This document shows, piece by piece, positions 38,649-48,865 of a stretch of 64,000 bases of DNA; positions within the stretch are counted from its first letter, which is position 1; each line of letters opens with the position of its first letter. The DNA is taken from the NCBI RefSeq assembly GCF_000347775.1, contig NZ_APAT01000022.1, forward strand, positions 62,001 to 126,000, in the 5' to 3' direction. This DNA is from Marinobacter santoriniensis NKSG1 (GTDB taxonomy: Bacteria; Pseudomonadota; Gammaproteobacteria; Pseudomonadales; Oleiphilaceae). Both the position numbers and the translations under genes were made by a program. The notes below the pieces were generated by a model that saw only the letters and a program-made list of their open reading frames with translations, was not told the DNA's origin and did no database searches.

Positions 38649-40901
38649 TTACGATTCGTTCACCGGGACAGATGACCTCAGTGCCTCCGCCAGGCCCGAG
38701 GCGCGCTGGATACGCAGTCGGCTGCCCGCCGTCAGTACATCCGGATGTCCGGTGACCAGGCTGAACCAGTTTCGGGCACGCGTAATCCCTGTGTAGATCA
38801 GCTCACGGGTGAGCACCGGGCTCATCCGATCCGGTAAGACCAGACAGGTATGATTGAATTCGGATCCCTGGGATTTGTGGACCGTCATGGCATACACCGT
38901 TTCCAGCTGCTGCAGCCGGCTGGGGGAAATCCAGCGGATGCCATCCGTCCCATCGCCGCTGGGGAAGGCGACCCGCAGCGTGGTGCCAGGCTCGCCGTCG
39001 TCCGTCCGGTTCCCGGGCAGGCTGAAGGTGATGCCGATATCGCCATTCATCAGGCCCAGATTGTAATCGTTACCGGTGATCAGAATCGGCCGACCGGCAT
39101 ACCAGCCCTCGGCGCGGGGAATCAGCCTGGCTTCCAGCAGACGTCGGGCAATACGGTCATTCAGGCCCTCCACGCCCCAGGGGCCCTTGCGCAGGGCACA
39201 CAGGACCTGGAAATCCCCGAAGGCCTCCAGCACCTGCCGTGCCAGATCGTCCCAGGCCTCGGGCGGACTGTCCGCATCGAGGCCATGATGGTTCATGAGT
39301 GTGAGGTAGTGTTGGTATCCCACCGGCGGCGCCAGCTCACCGTGGTGGGTGTGTCGGCCCACGCCCCGGTTCCGGAACGCCTCCGGAGAGCCGGAGATGG
39401 CATGACGGCAGATGCCCTCCAGCGTGGCGTCGGGATCCGGGGATCGATCGCCGCCATTCAGCCAGATGACATCGTCGAACGCGGCGTCACGGCAACGCTC
39501 CAGCGTGAGCCGGTCCAGCTGGTTGGTATTGACGGCTTCGGCGAGCTGGCGGATGCCGCTGTCTTCGGTAAAGCGGTAACTCTTGCGAAGCATGGCAACG
39601 GCCTGATCCAGCGGTTCGCCGTTATCGTCCACCAGCGTCTGCGGGACCTGTTCACCGGAGACCGCCGCCAGCCAGGTGGCCGTTGCAGGCCGGTAGTGGC
39701 TCTCGCTGGCACGCTGGCAGAGTTCACCGAGCACCGCGCCCGCGTCCACCGAGGCCAGCTGGTCCTTGTCGCCCAGCAGGATCAGCTGCGCATGGTCCGG
39801 CAGGGCATCGAACACCGAGGCCATCAGGTCCACGTCCACCATGGAGGCCTCATCGATTACCAGGATATCCACCAGCAGGGGATTGTCCCGGTGATGCCGG
39901 AATTTTCGGCTGTCCGGACGGCTACCCAGCAGCCGATGCAGGGTGGTTACCCGGGTGGGAATATCCGCGAGGTCCACGTTGCCGGGTAACTGATCAAGCG
40001 GTAGACGATTGACGGCGTTGCCGATGGATTCGTTCAGGCGGGCCGCCGCCTTGCCGGTGGGCGCAGCCAGACGGATCCGGAACTTGCGTCCATCCCGCCC
40101 GGAATCGCAACCGGCCGTCGCCTGCAGCGCGGCGAGGAGATTGACCACGGTTGTGGTCTTGCCAGTGCCGGGGCCGCCGGTGATGATCGCAAAGCGATTG
40201 CGGGCTGCCAGGGCACAGGCGAGCTTCTGGTAGTCCACATCGTCCCGGTCAGGGAACAGGGCATCCAGGGCCCGCCGGAGTGTCGTCGCCGATGGTGAGG
40301 TGGCATCCGCCAGAACCGGCGATGGCGAAAGGCGGCTCCGGATACCCTCGGCAATCCGCCGTTCGTATCGCCAGAGCCGGCGCAGGTAAAGCCGGGTATC
40401 GACCTGCACAAGCGGTGTTGTATGTGAGCCATGACTTACGGCTGAAGTCTTGCCAAGGGCCGTTGTGCACTCTGACAATGTGACCTGAGACAGAATATCG
40501 GACGGCGTTGGGAGGGAGTCCCTCTGCTCCGGGTATCCGGGCATCGGTGCCTCCTCCGGAGGCAATGCCAGGGTCTGGCCGGCATTGTCCAGCAGCGACA
40601 CCAGGTCGATACAGACGTGCCCCCGACCGACCTGGTGGGAAGTCATTGCAGCGAGCAGCAGCAACAGTGGTGCGGGGGATTCCCCTTGCTCCAGGCACAG
40701 ATCGCGGATCAGCCGGGCAAACGCAACGTCCAGGGCGCGGATCCAGCCGGCGTCCTGCCATCGTTCGAGCAACCTCTCCATGCGGTCGCCGTCGGTCATT
40801 ACCGCGGCCATTTCCGGCGCCGATGACGGTTGCCCGGGATTTCCAGGGTCTTCCCCGAGGTCGAGATCAAACTGGTTGTCGGAATGGCGGGTCCGGCTCA
40901 T
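38649..40901 (-). CDS. recD: Exodeoxyribonuclease V alpha subunit (RecD helicase)
   Basis: 5'-3' SF1B helicase of the RecBCD complex, 750 residues. Walker A GGPGTGKTTTVVNLL, Walker B LVIDEASMVDVDLMASVFDA, LILLGDKDQLASVDAGAVLG and the C-terminal VYAMTVHKSQGSEFNH motif are all present. Its ATG overlaps the recB stop (ATGA), so it is coupled to recB. Confidence 0.96.
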   Translation of the reverse strand: MSRTRHSDNQFDLDLGEDPGNPGQPSSAPEMAAVMTDGDRMERLLERWQDAGWIRALDVAFARLIRDLCLEQGESPAPLLLLLAAMTSHQVGRGHVCIDLVSLLDNAGQTLALPPEEAPMPGYPEQRDSLPTPSDILSQVTLSECTTALGKTSAVSHGSHTTPLVQVDTRLYLRRLWRYERRIAEGIRSRLSPSPVLADATSPSATTLRRALDALFPDRDDVDYQKLACALAARNRFAIITGGPGTGKTTTVVNLLAALQATAGCDSGRDGRKFRIRLAAPTGKAAARLNESIGNAVNRLPLDQLPGNVDLADIPTRVTTLHRLLGSRPDSRKFRHHRDNPLLVDILVIDEASMVDVDLMASVFDALPDHAQLILLGDKDQLASVDAGAVLGELCQRASESHYRPATATWLAAVSGEQVPQTLVDDNGEPLDQAVAMLRKSYRFTEDSGIRQLAEAVNTNQLDRLTLERCRDAAFDDVIWLNGGDRSPDPDATLEGICRHAISGSPEAFRNRGVGRHTHHGELAPPVGYQHYLTLMNHHGLDADSPPEAWDDLARQVLEAFGDFQVLCALRKGPWGVEGLNDRIARRLLEARLIPRAEGWYAGRPILITGNDYNLGLMNGDIGITFSLPGNRTDDGEPGTTLRVAFPSGDGTDGIRWISPSRLQQLETVYAMTVHKSQGSEFNHTCLVLPDRMSPVLTRELIYTGITRARNWFSLVTGHPDVLTAGSRLRIQRASGLAEALRSSVPVNES

Positions 40902-43900
40902 GCGGCATCCTCCCCTGTCATCCGGTGGCCGTCGAACAGGGCGTCGAGCTGTTCAATGAGCTGACGGGGTGGTTTGTCGGTAAAGGCTCCGGCCCCCGGG
41001 GCGTGGATACCGCGCAAAAAGAGATAGACGGCGCCACCGATGTGTCGGTCGTAATCGTACCCGGGGAGCCGGGCTTTCAGCAGCCGGTGCAGCGCCAGCA
41101 GGTACAGGATGTATTGAAGGTCGTACCGTTTGTCGAGAATCGCCTGACCCATGGCCTGGTCGGTGTAGGCGCTGTCGTCGTCACCAAGGCTGTTGGATTT
41201 GTAGTCCAGAACGTAGTAACGACCTTCGTGCTCGAACACCAGGTCGATAAAGCCCTTGAGCATGCCGTTGAACCGTCGGTCGTCCACCTGGCTCCGGTCG
41301 GCGCCCTCGAGGGTATGCTCCTGTACCAGGGCGTCCAGGCTACGGGTGGAGACATTGCAGCTTTCGAACCAGAACTCCAGTTCCGGGCGAACGGTGTTCA
41401 GCGCCATCAGGGGTGCCCGAAACTCGCCCTTGCGGTCCAGTGTCAGGGGCGTGCTGATCAGCGCCAGCAGCCAGTGTTCCAGGGTATCCGCCCACTCCGT
41501 CCAGCCCCGTACGGTGCAACGGCGGGTAAGGTGTTCCCGCAGAAGCTCCGGGTGCTCGGCGATGCGGCTGAAACCCTCCCGGGTACACCATTCAAGCAGT
41601 TCGTGAAGGAAGGTCCCGGGGCTGGCCCCCTTCGGAAAGTCGTGCAGGGAGTGACCCGGTCCGGACTTTGCCTCATCCGCATCGGCAGCCTGGGCGGATT
41701 CCTCCAGAAGGTTCTGGATCTCTGCGTCTTCGACTTCCCCTGAAAAGACGATGCCGGTGCCCGCCAGCCCGGTGTATTCGATGGAGGAATAACTGGCAAT
41801 CCACCAGTCTTCCCGAGCCTCGCGCCGGGCTTCCAGTGCCGGCCCCAGGGCTTCGGGAGACGGTTCGCTATACAGGGTATCGTCTGGCTCCGGCAGTGCC
41901 GACGCCGTGATGGCCCCGGTTCCTTCCAACAGGGGCCGGAGACTGTCGACGGCGGACATCCCGTCAAGCTCTTCGCCGCCCAGCAGGTAGCCAAGGCCGC
42001 TGCGGTGCCAGTCAGTGATGGCGGCAACACCCACCCAGGTGGCATAGCGTGCCCGGGTCAGGGCGACGTACAACTTGCGGATGTCTTCCCCCAACCGTTC
42101 CTGATCGGCCCGGGCCACATCCTCCGGCTCCGGGTCGAACACGGTTTTGAGCGTCCCGCTCTCATCGTGGTAACGGACATAGGCCTGTTTGTCGCTCTGG
42201 GCCCGGAAGGCGGTTCCAAACGGCAGGAACACCAGCGGGTATTCCAGACCCTTGGATTTATGCACGGTGATCACCTTGACCAGGCCGGCGTCGCTTTCCA
42301 GGCGCAGGGTCCGGTGTTCGTCTTCCTCATCCGCCGACCGCAGGATCTGCGTGAAGTGATGCACCAGGGCGTGCTCGCCGTCCAGCTGCAGGCTGTCCTG
42401 TTGCAGCAGTTCGGCGATGTGCAGGATGTCCGTGAGCCGGCGTTCGCCATCGGCTCTCTGTAGCAGGCGTGCCGGCACCTCAAAGTCCATCAGGAAGGCG
42501 CGCAGCATGGGCAGTACACCCTGGGTCCGCCACCGGTTGTGATAGTCCATGAACCGGTCGATTTCCCGTTCCAGGGCCATTTCATCGGTGAGCAGACGAT
42601 CAAGGCTCTGCCAGGACTGGCCCAGGGTAGGCGTGGCCAGGGCGGCCCGGATCAGGGCCAGCTGCCGCGGCTCGGCGAAGGCGCGCAGCCAGGTCAGGAT
42701 CTCCATCGCTTCGGTCGACGTAAGGACCGAGTCCCGATCGGAAAGATACACACTCTTGATACGCCGGCGGCCGAGAGCTTCACGGACAGCGGCGGCCTCG
42801 TTACGGTTGTTGACGAGGATGGCAATGTCCCCGGGGCTGACCGTCTCCATGTCCTTCGGTTCGTCCGGCAGCACAAAGCCGGCTTGGCCGGCCTGCCCCA
42901 GCGCCAGCAACCGGGCAACCTCACTGGCACAGGTTTCGGCGACCTGGGTCGTCGCCGCGCCCTTGGCCAGGGCGGCAGTCTTCTCGGCTGCGTCGGGTTG
43001 CTGGTTGTCCAGGGTCCAGAAGCAAAGGCTGGGTTGCGGGGTGCCGTTGATCCGCCATTCGCGCCTGGTGCCGTTGGCGGCGACCCCCTGGAACGGCAGC
43101 GGCGTCGAGTCGCCCTTGCCAAACAGGAAGGCGCCCTCCCGGCTGTTCCGGTCGGCGTGCTCGAACACCCGGTTCACGGCGTCGACCATGGTGGCTGATG
43201 AGCGGAAATTCCGGCCCAGGGTCCAGGTTCGGTCGTGGACGTCCTGGCGGGCTTCCAGGTAGGTATGAATGTCCGCCCCGCGAAAGCCGTAGATAGCCTG
43301 TTTCGGATCGCCGATCATCAGCAGACAGGTCGCAGGGTCGTTGTCCGCGACCCGGTAGATCCGGTTGAAGATCCGGTACTGGACCGGGTCGGTATCCTGG
43401 AACTCGTCGATCAGCGCTGCCGGGAACTGGCGCCGGATAGTCGACGCCAGCTGATCACCCCGAGGCCCATCGAGGGCTTCGTCCAGACGGGTGAGCAGGT
43501 CATCAAAGCCCATTTCCGAGCGTTGCTGCTTTTCGGCTTCCAGGCGTTCTGCCACCCACCGGCTGGCGTGTCGCAGAATGTCGGCGCGGGCGCCGGGCTG
43601 ATTCTGGCTGAACGCCATCAGTGCCCCGATGGCGTCGAAGGCGGGATGATCCGGCGGATCGCCCTCGCCTTTCAGGATGGCAGCGAGGCCATCGGGTGTC
43701 TGGTTCCGGAAGCCGGCCTTATCGAGGTTCTCCGGCAGCAGTTGGTCGGAGTCTGCCCAGGCGACCAGATCGTCCCAGACCTTGACCATGGCGTTCTTGC
43801 TGGCGCCATGCAGGCGTTTGCTTTTGTTCAGGCTGTTGAGCAGGTCGGTCACTTCCCCTTGCCAGTCGCGCCAGGGGTTGGCCTTCAGTTCGCGGGAGCG

Positions 43901-44629
43901 GGCCAGGCGCTGACTGACGACCTGGTTTATGGCCTGGTACACGTCCCCGTCGGATGCGCCCAGGCGGCCGGCATCCGGCAGCAGGTTCCGGATGGCCTGG
44001 CGCAGGGCATCCGGGGTGTTCCAGTGGCTCAGGGCCTCGTCCATCAGTGCCGGTGGGAGCGGATAGATAAAGGTGCGCCAGTAATCCCGGACCACGTTAT
44101 CCAGCAAGTCACTCTGGTCGGTCTCCAGAGTAAGCCGGAACAGACTGCCGCTGTCGAAGGCGTGCTCGCTGAGCATCCGGTTGCACCAGCCGTGGATGGT
44201 CGATACCGCGGCCTCATCCATCCACTCGGCGGCCAGCAGCAGTTTTTTCCGGCACTCCGGCCAGGTCGCGGGATCCGGATAGTGGGCGTCACGGAGTTCA
44301 TACAGCAGCCGGGTTTCCGCCGGAGGTTGTGGATCGTCCTCGTCCTCGGAGAACACCTCGGCGGCCTGGGTCAGCCGGGTGCGAATCCGGTCCCGGAGTT
44401 CCTTGGTAGCGGCGTCGGTAAAGGTCACCACCAGCAGGTTCGGCGGCAGGAGCCCCTGGGCTAGTGGGCAGCCCTCGGGCTGCCCGTGGCCGAGAACCAG
44501 ACGCACGTAGAGAATGGCGATGGTGAAGGTTTTGCCGGTGCCGGCGCTGGCCTCGATCAGGGTGCTGCCGTTCAGTGGCAGGGTCAAAGGATCAAGGTTG
44601 GGCGTACGGTGGGGATTGCCTGTATTCAT
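40898..44629 (-). CDS. recB: Exodeoxyribonuclease V beta subunit (RecB helicase-nuclease)
   Basis: UvrD-like 3'-5' helicase with a C-terminal nuclease domain, 1243 residues. Walker A LIEASAGTGKTFTIAIL near residue 25; AALIDEFQDTDPVQY; VITVHKSKGLEYPLVFLPF; nuclease residues in GFIDLVFEHEGRYYVLDYKS (Asp and DxK) and YDLQYILYLLALHRLL. The RecBCD enzyme processes double-strand ends and degrades foreign linear DNA until a Chi site is met. Four-base overlaps (ATGA) with recC upstream and recD downstream. Confidence 0.97.
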   Translation of the reverse strand: MNTGNPHRTPNLDPLTLPLNGSTLIEASAGTGKTFTIAILYVRLVLGHGQPEGCPLAQGLLPPNLLVVTFTDAATKELRDRIRTRLTQAAEVFSEDEDDPQPPAETRLLYELRDAHYPDPATWPECRKKLLLAAEWMDEAAVSTIHGWCNRMLSEHAFDSGSLFRLTLETDQSDLLDNVVRDYWRTFIYPLPPALMDEALSHWNTPDALRQAIRNLLPDAGRLGASDGDVYQAINQVVSQRLARSRELKANPWRDWQGEVTDLLNSLNKSKRLHGASKNAMVKVWDDLVAWADSDQLLPENLDKAGFRNQTPDGLAAILKGEGDPPDHPAFDAIGALMAFSQNQPGARADILRHASRWVAERLEAEKQQRSEMGFDDLLTRLDEALDGPRGDQLASTIRRQFPAALIDEFQDTDPVQYRIFNRIYRVADNDPATCLLMIGDPKQAIYGFRGADIHTYLEARQDVHDRTWTLGRNFRSSATMVDAVNRVFEHADRNSREGAFLFGKGDSTPLPFQGVAANGTRREWRINGTPQPSLCFWTLDNQQPDAAEKTAALAKGAATTQVAETCASEVARLLALGQAGQAGFVLPDEPKDMETVSPGDIAILVNNRNEAAAVREALGRRRIKSVYLSDRDSVLTSTEAMEILTWLRAFAEPRQLALIRAALATPTLGQSWQSLDRLLTDEMALEREIDRFMDYHNRWRTQGVLPMLRAFLMDFEVPARLLQRADGERRLTDILHIAELLQQDSLQLDGEHALVHHFTQILRSADEEDEHRTLRLESDAGLVKVITVHKSKGLEYPLVFLPFGTAFRAQSDKQAYVRYHDESGTLKTVFDPEPEDVARADQERLGEDIRKLYVALTRARYATWVGVAAITDWHRSGLGYLLGGEELDGMSAVDSLRPLLEGTGAITASALPEPDDTLYSEPSPEALGPALEARREAREDWWIASYSSIEYTGLAGTGIVFSGEVEDAEIQNLLEESAQAADADEAKSGPGHSLHDFPKGASPGTFLHELLEWCTREGFSRIAEHPELLREHLTRRCTVRGWTEWADTLEHWLLALISTPLTLDRKGEFRAPLMALNTVRPELEFWFESCNVSTRSLDALVQEHTLEGADRSQVDDRRFNGMLKGFIDLVFEHEGRYYVLDYKSNSLGDDDSAYTDQAMGQAILDKRYDLQYILYLLALHRLLKARLPGYDYDRHIGGAVYLFLRGIHAPGAGAFTDKPPRQLIEQLDALFDGHRMTGEDAA

Positions 44630-47600
44630 GCCTCTCCCTCAATCTGTTCTGCGGCGCATTTATCCTGCTCGGCTTCCCAGAGCGGCACATACAATTTATG
44701 CAGTAAGGATTCGAATTCATCGCTGGCCAGCAGAGCTTCGGGGCTGTCGAAGGCACCTCGCAGATAGCCGGTGTCGCGCTCCAGAGCGGTGGTGTAGGCC
44801 TGTTCCGCTTCGCTGAGTGCCCGCGCCTGATCGCCATGGTATTTCTTGCTCTGGTAGTAACTGGTAAGCCAGGCAAATCCCGCCTCGCAGTGGATCGGAA
44901 GTGCCCGGGTGGTAGCATTCATCCAGGCAGCCAGGATGGCCTCCAGGTGGTGTCGGGCCTGATCCGCTGGTATCCCTGAGAAGGTAAACGTGCGCTTCTC
45001 CTCCTTGGCAAGAATCAGGGTCTCGAAGGGCTGATCCGTGAGCTGGCCGGCGAGGTGAATCACCCAGTCGCGCATCAGGTTGGCGTAGCGCACTTTCCGG
45101 CCGGAACCGCCACCGCTCAGCAGGCCCGAACTGGCCACGACCAGCCGACAGCGGCGGCCGTCGGCATTGACCCGCAGCTGGTCGATGAGATCCGCAACCT
45201 CCACGGATCCCGTTCTGTTTCCGAACCGGTACTCGAAGGCCACTGGCTCGGCGAGGGGTTCGGGCCAGTCCGCGAGCGCGCTCCGGTAGCGTTCGAACAG
45301 GTCCGGTAAACGACCGGCCAGCTCATCCCGCAGGCGATGTTCGGTGACGCCCATGCCCAGATCACCCCGACGGGCCATCCGGTCGAGGGTGATTGCCATC
45401 CGTTCGTGCAGTTCCGCCTCGGACCCGGCTTTCACCACGGCTTCCCGGATCAGCTCATTGTCCAGTCGCCAGCGATCCAGGCCGTCCAGGTCGAAGTTCT
45501 CGTTGTCTGTGTCTTCGTCCTCCACAGCCTCGAAATACACCTGCAGACGGCGCTGGAAAAAGGTGTCGATGGGCCGTTTCAGGAAGTTGGCCAGATCGTT
45601 GAGGCTGATGGGTTCCTCCGGTGTCTGGTACGGCAGGGATTCCCGCTCACGGGCTTCCATGTCAGTGTTGTGGGCACTGCGCCACTCCCGTTCGTAGGTG
45701 AACAGGCCGCGTGCCTGCAGAACCTCCGACACCAATTTTGGCGGGCTGTCCTCGCCGGTGTCCCGGGCGTTGCCTGCAGGGAAGTAATCGCGGCTGAACG
45801 GTTGCAGGGGGTGGCGGGTGGTCAGTGCGTGGGTGACCGGATAATCCGGGGTGCCCGGCAGCGACCAGAAGCTGTTGAGGTGATCCTGTAGTTGCGCCAC
45901 CAGAACCGAGGCCGGCCGTTCCGAATCGTCCCGTATGCTCCGGCCGACCCAGCTGATGTAGAGCTGCTCCCTTGCTGACAGCAGTGCCTCGAGGAACAGG
46001 TAACGATCGTCCTCCCGGCGGGAACGGTCCCCCGGCCGGTAGTCGTTGGCCATCAGGTCGAAATCCACCGGGGGGCGGGATCGGGGGTAATCGCCATCGT
46101 TCATGCCCAGCAGGCAGACCATTCGAAAGGGGATGGCGCGCATGGGCATGAGGGTGGCGAAATTGACCTTGCCCGCCAGGAAGCGCTGATTCAATCCTCC
46201 TTCGTCCAACCCGGCCAGCAACACGTCCCGGACAATGTTCAGGGGCAGAGGTCGGGTCTCCAGGCCGGCGGCCAGGGCATCGTCGAGCCACTGCTCGAGC
46301 TGGCGCCGGAACCGGTTGAGCAACAAAAGGTCGTGGCCTTCGACGTTGTGAAAAAACCGGGACAGCATGTCGGAAAACAGGGCTTCCCAGTCCGCCGGCG
46401 TCCGGGGTGTGCGCAGGTCGTGCCAAAGCGCTTCCAGGCGTTGGATGAAGTCGGCCAGGCGACCGGCCAGGCTCGCCTGCAGGCCTCCAATCTCTCCGTA
46501 GGGTTCGACACCGGCCCAGGGATCATCCTCCCCCATACCGTAGCCGAGGAGCATGGCCCGAAGCCCGGCTTGCCAGGTATTGCGCTCGAGGTCAGCCGGC
46601 AGGGCCAGGCTTTCCCGGTGCTGCCCGTGCAGACCCCAGCGGATGTTGGCGCCTTCTACCCAGCGCCGTGCCAGGGGAATTTCCGCTTCCTGAATACCGA
46701 ACCGGTCCCGGATACCCGGGACCTCCAGCAGGCTCAGGATCTCACTGACACCGAACCGGCTCCTGGGCAGGGACATCAGCGTTTCCAGGGCTATGACCAC
46801 CGGTTCATGATGACGCTGGCCCTGATCGGAGATGGTGAACGGAATGTGGCGTTTGCGCCCGGGCTGGTAGCGTCCGAAGACCGCCTGAATATGGGGTGCG
46901 TAGACGTTGATGTCCGGCACCATCACCATGACGTCCCGCGGACGCAGGTCCGGATCGGCATTGAAGGCGGCCAGTAACTGGTCGTGCAGGATCTCTACTT
47001 CCCGTTGCGGACTGTGGGCGTCGTGGAAGGCAATGGAACGATCACGGGCCAGATCCAGCTGCCGGTTTTCCCCACGGATTTCCTGCAGTGGGGTCAGGTT
47101 GTAGATGTCGTTCTGCAGCTGGTGGAGCAGGGCCGGTGCCCCGGGGTCACCGTGTGGGGCAAAGATGTCGATCTTCTGGTCGGGTGTGTCGAAGTGGCCC
47201 CGGTATTGCTCCGGATTGTCGAACTCATCGAGCAGGCGAATGTAGTCGCGGCCCTGTTTTCCCCAGGCCGCCAGCAAGGGATTGGCGTGCTGGTGAAGCT
47301 GGTCCGGATCGGCGATCTTCGACAGCGCCGGATGGGCCACACCCCGCTTGCGTTCGGCCCGCAACAGGTCGCGGTCACTGACGATGTCGGCCCAGTAGTA
47401 CTGGCAGGGGTTGTGGACGCAGAGTACCACCTGGCTGAACCGGCTGAGTACATACAGGGCTTCCAGAGCCTGGCGGGGCAGTGATGAGACGCCAAACACC
47501 ACGATGCGCCGGGGTAACCGGGCCGGGTTTGAAGGGGCGGCCAGGCGCTGGCCCTCCTCCTTGAACCGGGTGTGGATCCGCGACCGGCTGGTGTGGGCCC

Positions 47601-48213
47601 CGGAGCCGACATCCGCCACCAGTCTGCGCCAGAGCAGCGGCTGCCAGAGGGTTTCCGCGCTGACGGGCTTTTCCTCACCACGGGCGGTGATCAGCACATC
47701 GCTGCCCTGCTCCCAGGCGCTCAGCCAGTCCGCCCGGAATACCTGGTACTGGTCGAACAGGTCGGCCACTTTCTCGGCCAACTGGAAATTGCGCAGATCG
47801 GTATCGGGGCCCTCGAGAAACCGGGCAAGCGGGGCGAAGGCGTCGTCCTGGCCCACCAGGTCGGGCAACAGCCGGTACAACCGCCAGACCAGCCGGCGTT
47901 TGTCGAACGGAGACTGTTCAGGCACCTCGCCGTCCGGCAGCACGGCCCGGTAGGCCTGCCAGATAAACCGTGCCGGAAACAGGAAGTCCATGCCAGCGGC
48001 AATCCCCAGGCCACCCCCGGTTCCGTCGTCTGAGCGTTTTTCTGCCAGGGCCAGCTTCAGCCACTGGGCGATGCCGTTGCTCTGTACCAGGAAAGTTTCG
48101 CTCTCCAGCGGTGGCAGCGGGTTTTCCCGGCACAGGAAAACCACTGCGCGCCGAAGATCTTCCAGGTGGTTGGCGTGGATGGCGTGAAAACCGGGTTGGA
48201 TGGCGTTGGCCAT
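44626..48213 (-). CDS. recC: Exodeoxyribonuclease V gamma subunit (RecC)
   Basis: Chi-recognition scaffold of RecBCD, 1195 residues. Start at the ATG at 48213 (AAGGAGCCCC upstream); the frame runs on to 48264 without family sequence. Characteristic stretches include NPLPPLESETFLVQSNGIAQ W, VNFATLMPMRAIPFRMVCLL and GMNDGDYPRSRPPVDFDLMA. It is the first gene of the recC-recB-recD operon, divergent from the DUF4864 gene over 139 bases. Confidence 0.96.
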   Translation of the reverse strand: MANAIQPGFHAIHANHLEDLRRAVVFLCRENPLPPLESETFLVQSNGIAQWLKLALAEKRSDDGTGGGLGIAAGMDFLFPARFIWQAYRAVLPDGEVPEQSPFDKRRLVWRLYRLLPDLVGQDDAFAPLARFLEGPDTDLRNFQLAEKVADLFDQYQVFRADWLSAWEQGSDVLITARGEEKPVSAETLWQPLLWRRLVADVGSGAHTSRSRIHTRFKEEGQRLAAPSNPARLPRRIVVFGVSSLPRQALEALYVLSRFSQVVLCVHNPCQYYWADIVSDRDLLRAERKRGVAHPALSKIADPDQLHQHANPLLAAWGKQGRDYIRLLDEFDNPEQYRGHFDTPDQKIDIFAPHGDPGAPALLHQLQNDIYNLTPLQEIRGENRQLDLARDRSIAFHDAHSPQREVEILHDQLLAAFNADPDLRPRDVMVMVPDINVYAPHIQAVFGRYQPGRKRHIPFTISDQGQRHHEPVVIALETLMSLPRSRFGVSEILSLLEVPGIRDRFGIQEAEIPLARRWVEGANIRWGLHGQHRESLALPADLERNTWQAGLRAMLLGYGMGEDDPWAGVEPYGEIGGLQASLAGRLADFIQRLEALWHDLRTPRTPADWEALFSDMLSRFFHNVEGHDLLLLNRFRRQLEQWLDDALAAGLETRPLPLNIVRDVLLAGLDEGGLNQRFLAGKVNFATLMPMRAIPFRMVCLLGMNDGDYPRSRPPVDFDLMANDYRPGDRSRREDDRYLFLEALLSAREQLYISWVGRSIRDDSERPASVLVAQLQDHLNSFWSLPGTPDYPVTHALTTRHPLQPFSRDYFPAGNARDTGEDSPPKLVSEVLQARGLFTYEREWRSAHNTDMEARERESLPYQTPEEPISLNDLANFLKRPIDTFFQRRLQVYFEAVEDEDTDNENFDLDGLDRWRLDNELIREAVVKAGSEAELHERMAITLDRMARRGDLGMGVTEHRLRDELAGRLPDLFERYRSALADWPEPLAEPVAFEYRFGNRTGSVEVADLIDQLRVNADGRRCRLVVASSGLLSGGGSGRKVRYANLMRDWVIHLAGQLTDQPFETLILAKEEKRTFTFSGIPADQARHHLEAILAAWMNATTRALPIHCEAGFAWLTSYYQSKKYHGDQARALSEAEQAYTTALERDTGYLRGAFDSPEALLASDEFESLLHKLYVPLWEAEQDKCAAEQIEGEA

Positions 48214-48352
48214 GGGGCTCCTTGTTGCTGATCGTTCCAATCCTGACCCGACAGGGGCCTGCAATCAAGACCGCAAATGACCGGACCCGGGAGTCCGCGC
48301 GCGGGCTTTGTCCGTACATTGACCATATCGCCCCGAAACGGAGGGTCGAGGA

Positions 48353-48796
48353 ATGCGTATAAAACGAACTGAAGTCCGGCTCGGGCTGATGTTGCTGGTC
48401 CTGGGCATCACGCTGCTTCTGATGGTGTCGCCGGTGCCCGGTGCGGAGTCTGAAGATAACGACCGGGCCATACACAACACCATTCTCGGACAGATTGAGG
48501 CGTTTGCAAACGACGATGAGGCCGCCGCCTGGCAATATGCCTCCGACGGTGTCCGGCGACGGTTCGGTTCACCGGACCTGTTCGTCGACATGGTCCGCCA
48601 GACCTATCCGGCGGTGTATCGCGCCAGCAGTATCGAGTTTGCCGAACGGGTGCCTCATGGTGATTTCGACATCCAGGTGGTGCACCTGTCCGGCCCGGAA
48701 GGCAAACGCTGGGACGCCTACTATCGCATGGTCCGGATCGATGGTGAGTGGAAGGTCTCCGGCGTGGTCATGCAGCCGGCCGATATGGGCATTTGA
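48353..48796 (+). CDS. DUF4864-family exported protein
   Basis: Small protein of 147 residues with an N-terminal hydrophobic signal (LGLMLLVLGITLLLMVSPVP, then GAE), no lipobox, and a SnoaL-like single domain (RAIHNTILGQIEAFANDDEA AAWQYASD, then RVPHGDFDIQVVHLSG, YYRMVRIDGEWKVSGVVM). This matches DUF4864, function unknown, probably periplasmic. It lies 69 bases before the FAN1 gene and may share its transcript. Confidence 0.8.
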   Translation: MRIKRTEVRLGLMLLVLGITLLLMVSPVPGAESEDNDRAIHNTILGQIEAFANDDEAAAWQYASDGVRRRFGSPDLFVDMVRQTYPAVYRASSIEFAERVPHGDFDIQVVHLSGPEGKRWDAYYRMVRIDGEWKVSGVVMQPADMGI

Positions 48797-48865
48797 GTGA
48801 CAGAGGGCTTCATCGTAAAGTGAGGGTTTCCTCATCCAAACGCCTTCAGGTAGTACCTATCTCAG